Positions 10,236 to 19,446 are shown, counted from the first letter of the stretch. The stretch is DNA of 64,000 bases from Capilliphycus salinus (GCF_047276495.1 NZ_CP178543.1:2170001-2234000), one strand, 5' to 3'. Numbers and translations are program-made. The notes: generated by a model from the sequence alone, not told the origin.

Positions 10236-10420
10236 AGCTAATGGAATTACTCTATTTGCTCGGGCTGTAGTTTACAAGTGGACGAAAAAATCATTAAAAA
10301 TTTTTCCTCTCTTCACACAATATTCAACCTCTACACTTTCCAGATATTTGTCATCAAGGTAGCTTCCTTAGCATTAAGCTAATTAACTAAAATTATTATT
10401 AGGGTTTGAAGCTAATCATC

Positions 10421-10454
10421 AAAAAAAAACCAGAGTGATATGATCAACCCTGGT
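10421..10454 (-). terminator. Rho-independent terminator
   Basis: On the minus strand, ACCAG...CTGGT forms a stem followed by nine T residues. It lies just downstream of the small minus-strand gene ending at 10478. Confidence 0.65.
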
Positions 10455-10477
10455 AATCTGATCTTGTTGTCTAATCG

Positions 10478-10654
10478 CTAAACTTGTGATTTAATCTCGT
10501 CAATGTGTTTAGTGATTCGCTGCTCTTGACAATTATTGAAAGCGGTATTTCGGCCCGATTCTTCCTTGATATCATGGCAACTTTGGTTCAACCGTTTCGC
10601 AGCTTCCATCAGTTTTAGGCGCTTTTAAATTGGTAAATTCTCAAGATTTTTCAT
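10478..10654 (-). pseudogene. Small soluble protein (58 codons) with a premature TAA at codon 10
   Basis: An ATG at 10652-10654 overlaps the stop of the upstream small gene as ATGA. The reading frame starts MKNLENLPI, meets TAA at 10625-10627, then continues KRLKLMEAAKRLNQSCHDI and ends ...HIDEIKSQV-TAG directly before a terminator. The coupling to the upstream gene, the coding-like composition after the stop and the terminator indicate a once intact small gene. A restart at the ATG for MEAAKRL would give a 43-residue product. No family recognised. Confidence 0.5.
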
Positions 10655-10842
10655 GGAATTAACTCCTCAAAGATCTGGATTGATTGAATTATACTCGCTA
10701 GCTTTTCAGGATTTTGAGTCGAGGACTGCTCTAACTCTGGAATGGCTTCCTGAATTAAGTCTAACAGTCCATCCCTGATTATTTCAGCCTCAAATCCCGA
10801 ATAACTGATCAACCTGTCGTACAGCCGCACCGCTCGGCGCAC
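10651..10842 (-). CDS. Small hypothetical protein, translationally coupled to the next gene
   Basis: The start is GTG (RRAVRLYDRLISYSGF...), and the 63-residue product is acidic and helical, ending FEELIP. The same frame is open 16 codons further upstream (FFEFPFRVCQNKNIAVAFK) without an ATG, and that part also looks coding, so the gene may be 5' truncated or use an unusual start. Its TGA overlaps the ATG of the following gene. No function is assigned. Confidence 0.45.
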   Translation of the reverse strand: MRRAVRLYDRLISYSGFEAEIIRDGLLDLIQEAIPELEQSSTQNPEKLASIIQSIQIFEELIP

Positions 10843-11155
10843 CCGCCCCTTGAAGGCGACGGCGATATTCTTGTTCTGACATACTCGGAAAGGAAACTCA
10901 AAGAAATCTTACCCCGTTCCGGTTCAAATCAGTTAGGCTGCACGAACGATTGGGTGGCTTCGCTATTTCTACGCCAAAAGGCTGCTGTATAAGGCTTTCA
11001 GCAAGTAAAAAACTGAAGCATTGCAGTTATAAAGATATTGAAGCTTCGGAGCGTGTTCGCAGCAAATTTCGGATGGTACACCCTAGCGTGGAAATAGCCA
11101 AAACCCCGTACAAAATAAAAGTTTCAGTAATTTTAGCTCATTTGTATTCAACTTT
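10843..11155. other. Intergenic, no gene supported
   Basis: Apart from the possible 5' extension of the preceding small gene (to about 10890) I see nothing coding here. A plus-strand open frame at 10950-11159 has no ribosome binding site and no protein-like composition. Confidence 0.4.
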
Positions 11156-11416
11156 TTAGTCTATACCAGCCGTGTCAAAACTCTGACTATCATGGTTAGT
11201 TGGTTGGGAATCATTAGAGGAAGTTTCCTCGCAATTAAAGTTTAATGATTCTATCGTCATATACAGCATTGAATCAGCAGAATTATATTTATAACTTGAA
11301 ATAGCTTTTATAATTTTAAGAGGAATTTCTAAAATCCCAAGTATACCTATCAATGCAAATGAAGCTATAATAATAATGATAGCCAATTCTAAAAAAACGA
11401 TGGTCAAGTCTTCCAT
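11156..11416 (-). CDS. Small membrane protein, hypothetical
   Basis: The ATG at 11416 (MEDLTIVFLEL) is chosen because GAGAGG lies about 8-13 nt upstream; an upstream ATG at 11443 is less likely. The ~86-residue product has one long hydrophobic helix (LAIIIIIASFALIGILGIL) near the N-terminus and a polar, Ser/Asn-rich tail. It is one of three short hydrophobic minus-strand frames in 11156-11853. No family recognised. Confidence 0.5.
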   Translation of the reverse strand: MEDLTIVFLELAIIIIIASFALIGILGILEIPLKIIKAISSYKYNSADSMLYMTIESLNFNCEETSSNDSQPTNHDSQSFDTAGID

Positions 11417-11538
11417 AATGTGATTCCTCTCAAGTTCAAACAAAGTTGACTAGAGTTGCACGGATATTTTTTTCTCTTTAGTTGGGCTAATGCGCTGATT
11501 AAGCTGTCACGAAGTGCCAAAAAACTAAAAGCAGTTGC

Positions 11539-11730
11539 TCATAGTGACGTTGGAACAATTACCCCAAGTTGAAACAAAACTAAGGCGATTCCCATTGTTG
11601 CTAAGAGTCCAGGGATTGCAGCTAGTATGAAGTAAAAGTTAGTTTTTATCGCCAGTCCGATGGCACTCAACCAATCTAGACCCGGAAAAAATAGCGGTGC
11701 GATGAAAATTGGAATAAAGTAGAATCCCAT
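11539..11730 (-). CDS. Small membrane protein, hypothetical
   Basis: The 63-residue frame is hydrophobic over nearly its whole length, with two probable membrane helices (FYFIPIFIAPLFFPGLDW and FILAAIPGLLATMGIALVLF). It lies between two other small hydrophobic frames on the same strand. No family recognised; the composition is the only support. Confidence 0.45.
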   Translation of the reverse strand: MGFYFIPIFIAPLFFPGLDWLSAIGLAIKTNFYFILAAIPGLLATMGIALVLFQLGVIVPTSL

Positions 11731-11781
11731 CAGCGCAGCGCAAATTATCCCTCTCCAAAACCATACAGATGATTTGAAAAC

Positions 11782-11853
11782 CTAGAGGTAAGTTTTCCAG
11801 ACAATTAACCCTGTAATGAGCAAGGGTAAGACACTAAGAATTAGTTTAACCAT
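11782..11853 (-). CDS. Possible 23-residue membrane peptide
   Basis: An ATG at 11851-11853 opens a frame of 23 codons (MVKLILSVLPLLITGLIVWK...) ending in TAG. It is a single hydrophobic helix with a basic N-terminus and a basic-aromatic end, typical of tiny membrane peptides, and lies 50 nt upstream of the next small membrane frame. There is no strong ribosome binding site, so support is modest. Confidence 0.3.
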   Translation of the reverse strand: MVKLILSVLPLLITGLIVWKTYL

Positions 11854-11964
11854 GATTAGTTACTCGAATGAGAGAAGTGGATTTTGTTCCGGGTTCAACA
11901 ATAAGCGATTAAAACTTAGATAACTATGGGAGAATTACGGAAATTTGATAACTAAAAAAGCATC

Positions 11965-12157
11965 AAAATTTTGTTGGTTCTCCGTAGAATTACTGAACCT
12001 ATTGCCCAACCCCCAATAGGCTATGGTTTTGAATTAAGTATTGAATAAATAATCACTTGTTGTTGAAGAAATTATTTTTCGTCGAAGGTATTCAATTCTT
12101 CAACTCTGTTATCCCAACGGTCATCTCAGTAATTTCACGGAGAACGATGAAATTTTA
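11965..12157. repeat. Imperfect 32-bp inverted repeats bounding 193 bp
   Basis: The arms at 11965-11996 and 12126-12157 are inverted copies (core TCAGTAATT-NN-ACGGAGAAC) with about six mismatches over 32 bases. No coding frame lies between them. They may be the ends of a small non-autonomous element or part of a structured RNA. The surrounding 11854-12759 stretch holds no gene I can support. Confidence 0.5.
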
Positions 12158-12350
12158 ATTTTAAAAATATCCGTAATTTCCACGTAGCTATTTAAGGTTG
12201 TTTGGGTTTATATTGAACACAAGGATGAAAAACAAACCATCCGGGTTGCCACCAACGGTTGGTTTAAACCTTAAATAGTATAAGTAGTTTTATACCTTAC
12301 TCATGCTCTCTGTGATTCGCTCTAATCTCCTTAAGTTGCAGTGATTATTC

Positions 12351-12380
12351 AAACCCTAGCCTCATCGGTTTAGGGTTTTT
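12351..12380 (+). terminator. Strong Rho-independent terminator without an evident upstream gene
   Basis: AAACCCTA and TAGGGTTT form an 8-bp perfect stem followed by a run of T residues. No plus-strand protein gene ends nearby, so it could end a small RNA transcribed from about 12200-12300. Confidence 0.6.
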
Positions 12381-12759
12381 TTATGAGTCAAGGATAGAAT
12401 GATTTCGATATTGCAAGCTAATTAATAGCGATCTAGTTTTGCTTCTGTTTTTTTTACGTTTAACAAACTCTTGAGATATATTTTTTATCGAGTTCATATT
12501 TATTAAGTTTAAAACACAAATGCTATGCTTATAAATCAGCCAAATTAAGAGGAAAATCTAGTTTTAAAAAACTCTAATTTTATTAAAATTTATTTTTACG
12601 TTTGGTCATTTATTTTTAAAAATTTAGAAAATACAGTTAATTAATTTCAATTGCGACTTCCTGATAGCTTATAAGCGCATTGGGCTAAAATAATGGTTGG
12701 GTAAAAGATTATTCAATTTTCGACAATAAGGTTTGAGCAAACTGCCTATATTGAATGAT

Positions 12760-13164
12760 TTATGATTGATTAAAAAAAATAAAATATTTTTGGTCATCCG
12801 AGGAAACGGTAAGCCAGTTTTGTCTATTAAAAATACTAAGAGCAATCAAAAGCATAACAGCAACAAAAAATCTATATAAATTCGGAAAAATAACAAGGTT
12901 CACAAGCCAAAGAAGTATCGCCGAAAAACGATTGGAAAACTCAGAAAAACTCTGCCCGTTTATATTAATCGTTACGCCATTAATTTTAGAAAACGGTAAA
13001 ACCGTTTCGCTCGATTCCTGATGTTTATCCATTTGGACTTTAATATAAAGATAATTATCCCGCAACTGCATTGACGCTTTGCCTTTTTCTGACGAGGGTA
13101 AATTGCAGATGTTTACTCCAGCTTGTCCACAGATTTCTGTTATGCTTGTAAAGGGATTATTCAT
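12760..13164 (-). CDS. Hypothetical membrane-anchored protein
   Basis: The 134-residue product has a polar N-terminal half (MNNPFTSITEICGQAGVNIC..) and two adjacent hydrophobic helices in the C-terminal half (ILLWLVNLVIFPNLYRFFV and AVMLLIALSIF), then a short polar tail. No domain is recognised. The gene is AT-rich and isolated in a gene-poor stretch. Confidence 0.5.
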   Translation of the reverse strand: MNNPFTSITEICGQAGVNICNLPSSEKGKASMQLRDNYLYIKVQMDKHQESSETVLPFSKINGVTININGQSFSEFSNRFSAILLWLVNLVIFPNLYRFFVAVMLLIALSIFNRQNWLTVSSDDQKYFIFFNQS

Positions 13165-13670
13165 TGGATTTGATGCCTTTTTAAATTTGTACTTAATATT
13201 AATTAAACATTTTATTACATTAAAAATAATACTTTTTTTGTATTATTTTTTAGCTCAATTGCCGGAAATATGGGTGGCGTTTACAACGCCTAACTCCAAC
13301 TTTTGTTAGGTCACAATGAGATTTATCTAATCTAAATATAATTAGATTTAGGGAAAATATTTAATTCGCTCATCCGAGTAAACTTCCTTCAGGTTGGGGT
13401 AAAATGCTGCATTCGCTGTCACCAAGTACAAGATAGGTTAAAACCTCTGTTATGTAAGGTTTTACAAAACTGAAACGTAATAGTTGGTAGTGGTGAAAAT
13501 ATTGCAGTTTCTAGCCTGTTTCTACAAAACCTGGGACTCAAGCGCATCTTTAGCAATAAACAATTTAAGTTTACACACAGCAGTTGAGTGCCAGGTATCA
13601 AATTGCAGAAAAGCCGATGAAATTATGAAAAATTAATGCCAAATTAGGGATTGACAAAAACCTGAGTTGC
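13165..13670. other. Non-coding stretch with two short hairpins
   Basis: GGCGTT-TAC-AACGCC at 13276-13290 is a perfect palindromic hairpin, overlapped by CCTAAC/GTTAGG at 13289-13310. No T-run follows. The rest holds no supported gene; a minus-strand frame at 13419-13601 has no ribosome binding site and an unprotein-like composition. Confidence 0.4.
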
Positions 13671-14219
13671 TTATATGTTACAAGCTATAATCTTCGGTAT
13701 AAAATCAGAAAAATAAAAACGCGGATTATCCCCCATGTAAACTCGCTTGCAGCCAGATTTAGGCTGCTCGCCTCTAATGCAATGGCGAAACGCAAAGGGG
13801 AGATGTCCCCGAGGGGCTGAAATATCAAAAGTTAATTCATTGTAACTGTATATTATCTCTTTGTTTTCTCGCCATCCCACCTGGTCGTAGAAATCATTAA
13901 AGACTCCCCCATCTTCAAACACATTCATAAAATAATCTTCACCTAGTTTACCGCCACATTTTTCAACATAAATTTCCCTCTGCACGCTGAACCCAAAACG
14001 CCCGCCGCTGTATTTTACCCAAAGTTGATCAATCATTTGCAGATTTGAACAGGGAAATTCTTTAAATTTATAAATATTTAGCCAACCTTCTTTCTCCCGC
14101 TTGGCTGCTTTTAGCATGACTTTAGCGGTTTCCTCATCTGCTTCTTTCCACTTTCCCAACTTGAGTAATTCCTCCAACTGTGAATAATCAACTTTCAGTA
14201 CATCCGTATCGTTTATCAT
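13671..14219 (-). CDS. Stand-alone GUN4-domain protein
   Basis: The ATG at 14219 is preceded by GAGAGG at 8-13 nt, better than the upstream ATG at 14246. The product shows the GUN4 signature: LEELLKLGKWKEADEETAKV, EGWLNIYKFKEFPC, LQMIDQLWVKYSGGRFGFSV, then VGWR and an aromatic/Ser-Ala-Pro-Arg-Gly-His-Leu-Pro segment. GUN4 binds porphyrins and stimulates Mg-chelatase, but cyanobacterial genomes hold many paralogs fused to kinases or proteases whose ligands are unknown. This copy lies in accessory DNA and has a Cys-containing C-terminal tail, so I do not call it the chlorophyll-pathway gun4. Confidence 0.85.
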   Translation of the reverse strand: MINDTDVLKVDYSQLEELLKLGKWKEADEETAKVMLKAAKREKEGWLNIYKFKEFPCSNLQMIDQLWVKYSGGRFGFSVQREIYVEKCGGKLGEDYFMNVFEDGGVFNDFYDQVGWRENKEIIYSYNELTFDISAPRGHLPFAFRHCIRGEQPKSGCKRVYMGDNPRFYFSDFIPKIIACNI

Positions 14220-14316
14220 TAATTTTCCCTCTCGCAAATAAATCAAAGTTGCTCTGAATTTATATCTGAACCCGCCGCCGATTTTATGAAAACCGATTAT
14301 TCCGTCCCAGATTATT

Positions 14317-14558
14317 GGGGTTTGAGTAGCAACTGTACAGAAAACCCCGCGCTTGGCTGAAACGCTTACTGTGAGGATGTTTTACAGTAAGCGTATTTGT
14401 GAAGTTTTGTATCTAAATTGCTGTACCAGTAAAACTGTAGTTTATTTGGTACAGAAAAAAAGAACGAGATTTCAGGGGTTTGAGCCTCCTAATTTTCAGA
14501 GAGTTTAATTGGTACAGTACAAGCGCGTGACTTTTTGCACAATTGCTACTCAAACCCC
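14317..14558. mobile_element. MITE-like 242-bp element with ~40-bp terminal inverted repeats
   Basis: GGGGTTTGAGTAGCAA begins the element at 14317, and its inverted copy ends it at 14558. The first 20 bases of the two ends differ at one position and similarity extends to about 40 bp (ending CGCGCTTG). Inside is a perfect 10-bp hairpin (CGCTTACTGT/ACAGTAAGCG, 14362-14392) and three TGGTACAG-like words. There is no coding frame. It is compatible with a non-autonomous transposable element; its family is unknown. I saw no convincing target-site duplication. Confidence 0.65.
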
Positions 14559-14598
14559 ACTACACCTAAAGTGTTGATACTCAAACTCCGAACCCTTG

Positions 14599-15273
14599 TT
14601 AGAAATCTGTTAGCGGTTGTTGATTCAAAAGATCTCGATATTGCTGCCATTGGGGTAAGTATTCATCCATATAGGTTTTAAAACGTTCATTGTGATGGCG
14701 TTCCAATAAATGTACTAACTCATGGACTAACACATATTCCAAGCACTCTATCGGTTTTTTCGCCAGTTCTAAATTTAGCCAAATTCGACGCTGATTTATG
14801 TTGCAGCTTCCCCATTTTGTTTTCATTTTCTTAATTCCCCAATCTTCCACAGTTACCCCAATTATCGGCTGCCATTTATTTAATAATTTCGGTATAATAT
14901 CTTTAAGTTGAGAGCGATACCATTGCGCTAAAACTAAAGCGCAATTCTGGGGAGAAGTTCCCGGATTAACGAATAGTTGCACCGTGTTGTTATTAACCAT
15001 TTCAAGCTCGTGACGCCCCCGGCGTTCAACCACCTGTAAACGATAGCGTTGACCGAAGATGTAATGACTTTCTCCTGATACCATTTCCCGCTTTGACTGA
15101 CGGGGTTGGGCGGCAAATTTAGCTTGTTGTTTTTTAATCCAAGATAGGCGGGAAATAATCGCTAGTCTGATATTATCTTCCGTGAGATAAAACGGTGCAG
15201 CAACTCGCACTCGACCTTCTGGGGGATACACGCCAATATGCAGATTTTTAATCGATTTCCGAATGACTTGCAC
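14599..15273 (-). CDS. YgjP/SprT-like zinc metallopeptidase (DUF45 type)
   Basis: The product has HELVHLLERHHNERF, a HExxH zinc-binding motif with a downstream His, and the conserved MKTKWGSCN segment upstream, as in the YgjP-like metallopeptidase family. These genes frequently sit beside hsdR in type I restriction-modification operons, and here it begins 40 nt downstream of the hsdR remnant. Its substrate is not known. Length (224 residues) is normal and the reading frame is intact. Confidence 0.85.
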   Translation of the reverse strand: MQVIRKSIKNLHIGVYPPEGRVRVAAPFYLTEDNIRLAIISRLSWIKKQQAKFAAQPRQSKREMVSGESHYIFGQRYRLQVVERRGRHELEMVNNNTVQLFVNPGTSPQNCALVLAQWYRSQLKDIIPKLLNKWQPIIGVTVEDWGIKKMKTKWGSCNINQRRIWLNLELAKKPIECLEYVLVHELVHLLERHHNERFKTYMDEYLPQWQQYRDLLNQQPLTDF

Positions 15274-15313
15274 CGGAATTTATCGAACGGTAATCTGATA
15301 GTCGGCGGGGAAT

Positions 15314-17809
15314 TTACTGATATTCATGCTGCTGTTTAATTAACTCTAATAGCTGGTCAACATCTAAATTTGTATTCTCTACATTAGCATCTGTCAAGAG
15401 AGAATTTACTGCATTTTTAACTTCTCTTTCTTTGAACCGACTGCCAATCCAGTTATCTTTTTTCGTGTTTCTCACGACCTCATCAATTTTGAGGGCTAGG
15501 GCTTCATTTTTGCCAAGATTATCATAGAGAGAACGGAGGGCCGTAGTTGTTAGAGAAGGGGGATAATTGCTGAGTGCTGACCCGGCGGGTTGGGTAACTT
15601 GTTGCGCCAATTGTTTTACTTTTTCTAAATAGGCTTGATAATTAATGGCTTTCTGCTGGCGTTGTTCGATTAAAGCATCGAGTAACTCGGAGAGATCCTC
15701 ATAATATTTCGGGTTAACTGGACTCTCATCTATGATGATTTTGCGGATGTTATTCTCGATAGTTTCCGCCATTGCTTGCTCATCTTTTTTCAACCTTTCT
15801 GGGAGACTGTCCAAAGCGTTTAAGCCGTTATTGACAATTAACTGCACCAGTCCCAATTCTTCAAAGTCCGCCACCACTTCGCTAGGTTCAGCACGGATAT
15901 AGGTATCCATCAGGTAGCGCATGGCGGGTTCATAGACTTTAGTATCGATATAGTCACCACTGGCTATTTTGACCTCCTCGCGTATCTGAGTGTAGAGTTT
16001 AACTTCGGCTTTGATGGTTTCGGCTTCCTGGGGGGTGTAACCTGCTGCTTGCATTTCGTTAGCGAGGTTACTGTAGGCGCGAACGAGGGCGTTAACGGCT
16101 TGGTAGAGGGCAACCCGTTTGGGTTCGTTTGCGGCGAGGGCGGTTTTATCCGTAGTATCGGCGGCGCAGAAATAATGGAGATAGTCGGAAGTCTCGCGGG
16201 GACGGGGGACGGGTTCACAGAGGGCGCGGACGGTTTCTAGGGTGGTTTCCAGGCGTTCTTTGCCTTTTTCGAGGCGATCGCTCAATAACCCCGCCACGTC
16301 CGCCGCATCGTAGCCCTCAAACGCGCCGCCGGTGTAGTCACCAATCGCCCCCTCCAATTGCTGAAATAGGTCTTTGTAGTCCACGATATAGCCATATTCC
16401 TTGTCTTCTCCATCGAGGCGGTTCACCCGACAAATAGCCTGAAATAAGCCGTGATCCCGCATGGTTTTGTCAATGTAGAGATAGGTGGCGGGGGGCGCAT
16501 CAAATCCGGTTAACAGCTTATCGACCACAATTAACAGGCGCATTTGTCCCGGTTCGTTAATAAAGCGCCGTTTAACCTCCTGTTCAAATTCCTCCACCCG
16601 ATACATCGCCACATCTTCCGGCTGGTTAAAGTGGTTAGCCAACATTCGCCGATAAATCTCGTACTGGTGGAGTTTTTCGGTCAATCCCTCCCCGGTTTCC
16701 TCCCCTTTGATATCGGCTGGAGAGGGTTTATAACTGGTGATAATCGCACATTTTCCCTTAAAGTCGGTTTGGCTGAGGAGTTCGTAAGTTTTGCAGGCTT
16801 GATAAATGCTGCTACAAACCAGCATGGCGTTCCCCCGTCCGTCCATTAACCGGGGTTTGGTTTCCATATCCAGGAGAATATCGTTGACAATTTCTTCCAG
16901 GCGGGACTTGCTGGAGAGGAGTTTTTGCATCGTTCCTCATTTCTTTTTGAGTTGGGTTTTGGCAAACTCCGATAAGCCACGAGTTTTCGCCTCAAACCAT
17001 CGGTCTATTTTCTGAGGACTGGTGAGGGTTTGGTCAATGTCGCGGGCTTCATAACGTAAATCGAGGACAATGCCATCGGTTACGGCTTCATCAAATTTGT
17101 AGGTGTGAATGTACTCGCCAAAGACTTCGATGCTGCGCCGTTTATCTTGTTTCAGTAGGGGGGTTCCGGTGAAGCCGATAAATAAAGCGTTGGGGAGAAT
17201 TTGCTTCATAGCGGTGTGGAGTTTACCGGACTGGGTGCGGTGGCATTCATCGACAAAGACAAATAAGTTTCCTTTGGGGGAAAAGTTGCTGGGGAGTTGT
17301 TGGAGGCTGTCGATAAATTCGTTAGTGGTATCCTGGGAATGGTTGCCAAATTTCTGAATCAGGGAGCAAATTAACCAGGGGTCGTTTTGGTTGAGCGTGT
17401 TAATCAAGTTGTCGCTGCTTTTGGTTTTGAGAGAGACTTCTTCGGCGATATAATATTGATTATTTTCGGGATTTTCCCAGTCAATTAACCAGACAGTTTG
17501 AGTTTGTTCTCCGGCGCCGGGTTTGATTTTTACGCCGTAACGCAGGAGGCGATAAACGGCTTTGTTGGCATCGTAGAGGTTTTGGGTTTCTCCCAGGGCT
17601 GCGGCTTTATCGAGTTCTCTGAGGGTTTTGTTAATTAGGGTGTCGTTTACGCCTTGCCGAGTGAGCCATTGGGTTAAATATTGGGCTTCTATATTGCGGT
17701 TATTTTCCCGGTGTTTCCAGTCTCCTAAATAGCTATAACCGAGGTGGTTTTGAAAGAGTTCTATAATTCTTTTTTGGGTAGCACCTTCGGGTTGTCCCAC
17801 TTCTGTCAT
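15314..17809 (-). pseudogene. hsdR: Type I restriction enzyme HsdR, internally deleted and interrupted by TGA
   Basis: The two open frames (16937-17809 and 15314-16930) are one gene: the first ends FAKTQLKKK-TGA and the same frame continues GTMQKLLSSKSRLEEIV, where relatives have Trp at the stop position (TGG to TGA, 16937-16939). The helicase part shows VFVDECHRTQ (motif II), GFTGTPLL (motif III), LLIVVDKLLTGFD and ICRVNRLDG (motifs V-VI). A second defect lies near 17430: YYIAEEVSLKT runs straight into SSDNLINTLNQNDPW, so the PD-(D/E)xK nuclease domain and Walker A motif that normally lie between are missing (roughly 200-250 residues). The enzyme cannot be functional. No hsdM is present in the window. 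Confidence 0.85.
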
Positions 17810-17904
17810 AATTGATAATTGATGATTGATAATTAAATAAATCCCTAGTCTATCATAAGCCTATTTCTGATTCCTCATTCCAGATTTTTTATTCCCTTTT
17901 TTTT

Positions 17905-18516
17905 ATGACTCAAACGATTAGTAAACCTATCTCCTTTGATGAATTTGTTGCCTGGTATCCAGAAAATGCAAGCTGCAAGTATGAACTACACAACGGAAGG
18001 ATTGTCGAGATGCCTTTAGGAACGGGAACCCACTCTAATATTACAGGATTTATCGCCTTAAAACTAGGGGTTCAAATTGACCGTTATGAGTTACCTTACT
18101 CGATTCCGGGGGATTGTCTATTGAAACCGTTGGATGATGAGTCGGGTTATCAACCAGATGTCATTGTGCTAAATAAAGGGGAGTTAAGCAAGGAACCCCG
18201 TTGGCAAAAAGAGTCTGTTATTATGCAGGGGAGTTCGGTGCGGTTGGTGGTGGAAGTCGTTAGCACGAACTGGCAGAATGATTATCTGAAGAAGGCGGGA
18301 GATTATGAGTTAATGGGGATACCAGAATATTGGATTGTGGATTATTTGGGTTTGGGGGGACGGCGTTTTATTGGCGATCCTAAATCTCCGACGCTTTCGG
18401 TTTATCAAATGGTTGATGGGGAGTATGAGGTGATGCAATTTCGAGGAGATGACCAAGTTGAGTCTTTGGCTTTTCCTGAGTTACAATTGACGGCTAAACA
18501 AATTTTTGATAATTAA
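17905..18516 (+). CDS. Uma2 family (DUF820) PD-(D/E)xK endonuclease-like protein
   Basis: The 203-residue product has the hallmarks of the very large cyanobacterial Uma2 family: SFDEFVAWYP, YELHNGRIVEM, a HSNITGFIALKLG helix, YQPDVIVLN and LVVEVVSTNWQNDYLKKAGDYE, then GIPEYWIVDY. The Asp of QPDV and Glu-x-Val of VVEVVS match the PD-(D/E)xK core. Biological role is unknown, though many copies are in mobile regions. It sits between the hsdR and hsdS remnants on the opposite strand. Confidence 0.85.
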   Translation: MTQTISKPISFDEFVAWYPENASCKYELHNGRIVEMPLGTGTHSNITGFIALKLGVQIDRYELPYSIPGDCLLKPLDDESGYQPDVIVLNKGELSKEPRWQKESVIMQGSSVRLVVEVVSTNWQNDYLKKAGDYELMGIPEYWIVDYLGLGGRRFIGDPKSPTLSVYQMVDGEYEVMQFRGDDQVESLAFPELQLTAKQIFDN

Positions 18517-18537
18517 CAATTAACAATTAACAATTGT
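18511..18537. repeat. Short tandem heptamer repeat (TTAACAA)
   Basis: About three head-to-tail copies of ATTAACA lie between the Uma2 gene and the hsdS remnant, of the STRR kind common in cyanobacteria. Confidence 0.6.
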
Positions 18538-19192
18538 CAATTAGTCGAGTTTTTCCGGTTAACAATTCCTGCATCATTCCCTGTTTGATGGCTTGAGTTT
18601 TGGCGCGGCGTTTTTCTAATGCAGCGATTTCTTCGTCCATGTCGGAGAGTACAGAGGCGATCGCTTTTTGTTCGGAGAGGGGTGGGAGGATTACTCGGAT
18701 GGAATAAAAATCATTATGATTCAAATCTGGTATGGTACTTGTTCCAGCTTTTTCCATAATTTCTTTTTGTATAAAATTAGATTTTAGGCAAAAAACAAAA
18801 TAATTTTTGACAATTTTACTCTGGTCAAATTTAATTTTAAAAAAATTGTTATGAAATACTCCACTTACTCCAGTAATGACCATTCCTGTATTACCTTTCC
18901 TAGTCATTAATATGTCTTCTTCATTGCAAACTACCGAGGAAGAATAATTTTCTATGTATTCTAAATTATCATTTGAATTAAGAGACTGAATCGTTATATA
19001 TCTTTTTGCTTTACTATTTGAAAACTTTAACCTTTTATCAATAGCTATTTGAAGACCTTGATTAACCTTGCAAACAAGTTTTAACGGAATTACTTCCCAA
19101 TCTTCAGGAATTAAACCGATCGCACTTTTTTTATAACCCATTCCCTTACCAAACCCCGGTAAGCGAGTCTTACCCGTGAGGAGTTGCTGCAT
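18527..19192 (-). pseudogene. hsdS: Type I restriction specificity subunit HsdS, C-terminal half only
   Basis: The protein starts MQQLLTGKTRLPGFG, which is the end of the central coiled coil that normally follows the first target recognition domain, then has one recognition domain (SAIGLIPEDWEVIPL...PPLSEQKAIASVL) and the closing coiled coil (EEIAALEKRRAKTQAIKQGMMQELLTG, in part). The first half is missing because a Tn3-family transposon begins 2 bp upstream of the apparent ATG. HsdS chooses the methylation site in HsdM2S; with no hsdM and a broken hsdR the locus is dead. Confidence 0.85.
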
Positions 19193-19193
19193 A

Positions 19194-19230
19194 GTAGGCG
19201 TAAATAGAAGGTCGGTGTCACCAAGTGCAG
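19194..19230 (+). repeat. Tn3-type terminal inverted repeat, left
   Basis: GTAGGCGTAAATAGAAGGTC... is identical to the inverted right end over 27 bases and differs at only two of the next ten. Confidence 0.92.
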
Positions 19231-19446
19231 TCGGTGGCTGAAATGGCTACTATATATAACTTCTAGCCATCAAACCACCTCTTTCTCTTCTATCCAATAT
19301 TCAGGTAAATTAATAAGTTTTATAAATATATACCTATTCAAGCATTTGACAAATCATCTCAAATCTGCACTTTTGATGAATTTCTGAGAGTACAACTACC
19401 TCTTCTCCTATGCTGACTCAAGAAATAACTGTGGAGAAGATGATGA

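Noticed and set aside
13419..13601. 60-codon minus-strand frame
   Set aside because: No upstream signals, Cys/Leu-rich random composition, overlapping a hairpin-rich spacer.
15964..16849. Several open frames of 60-101 codons in other frames of hsdR
   Set aside because: They follow the GC-rich hsdR coding frame and have no start signals or protein character.
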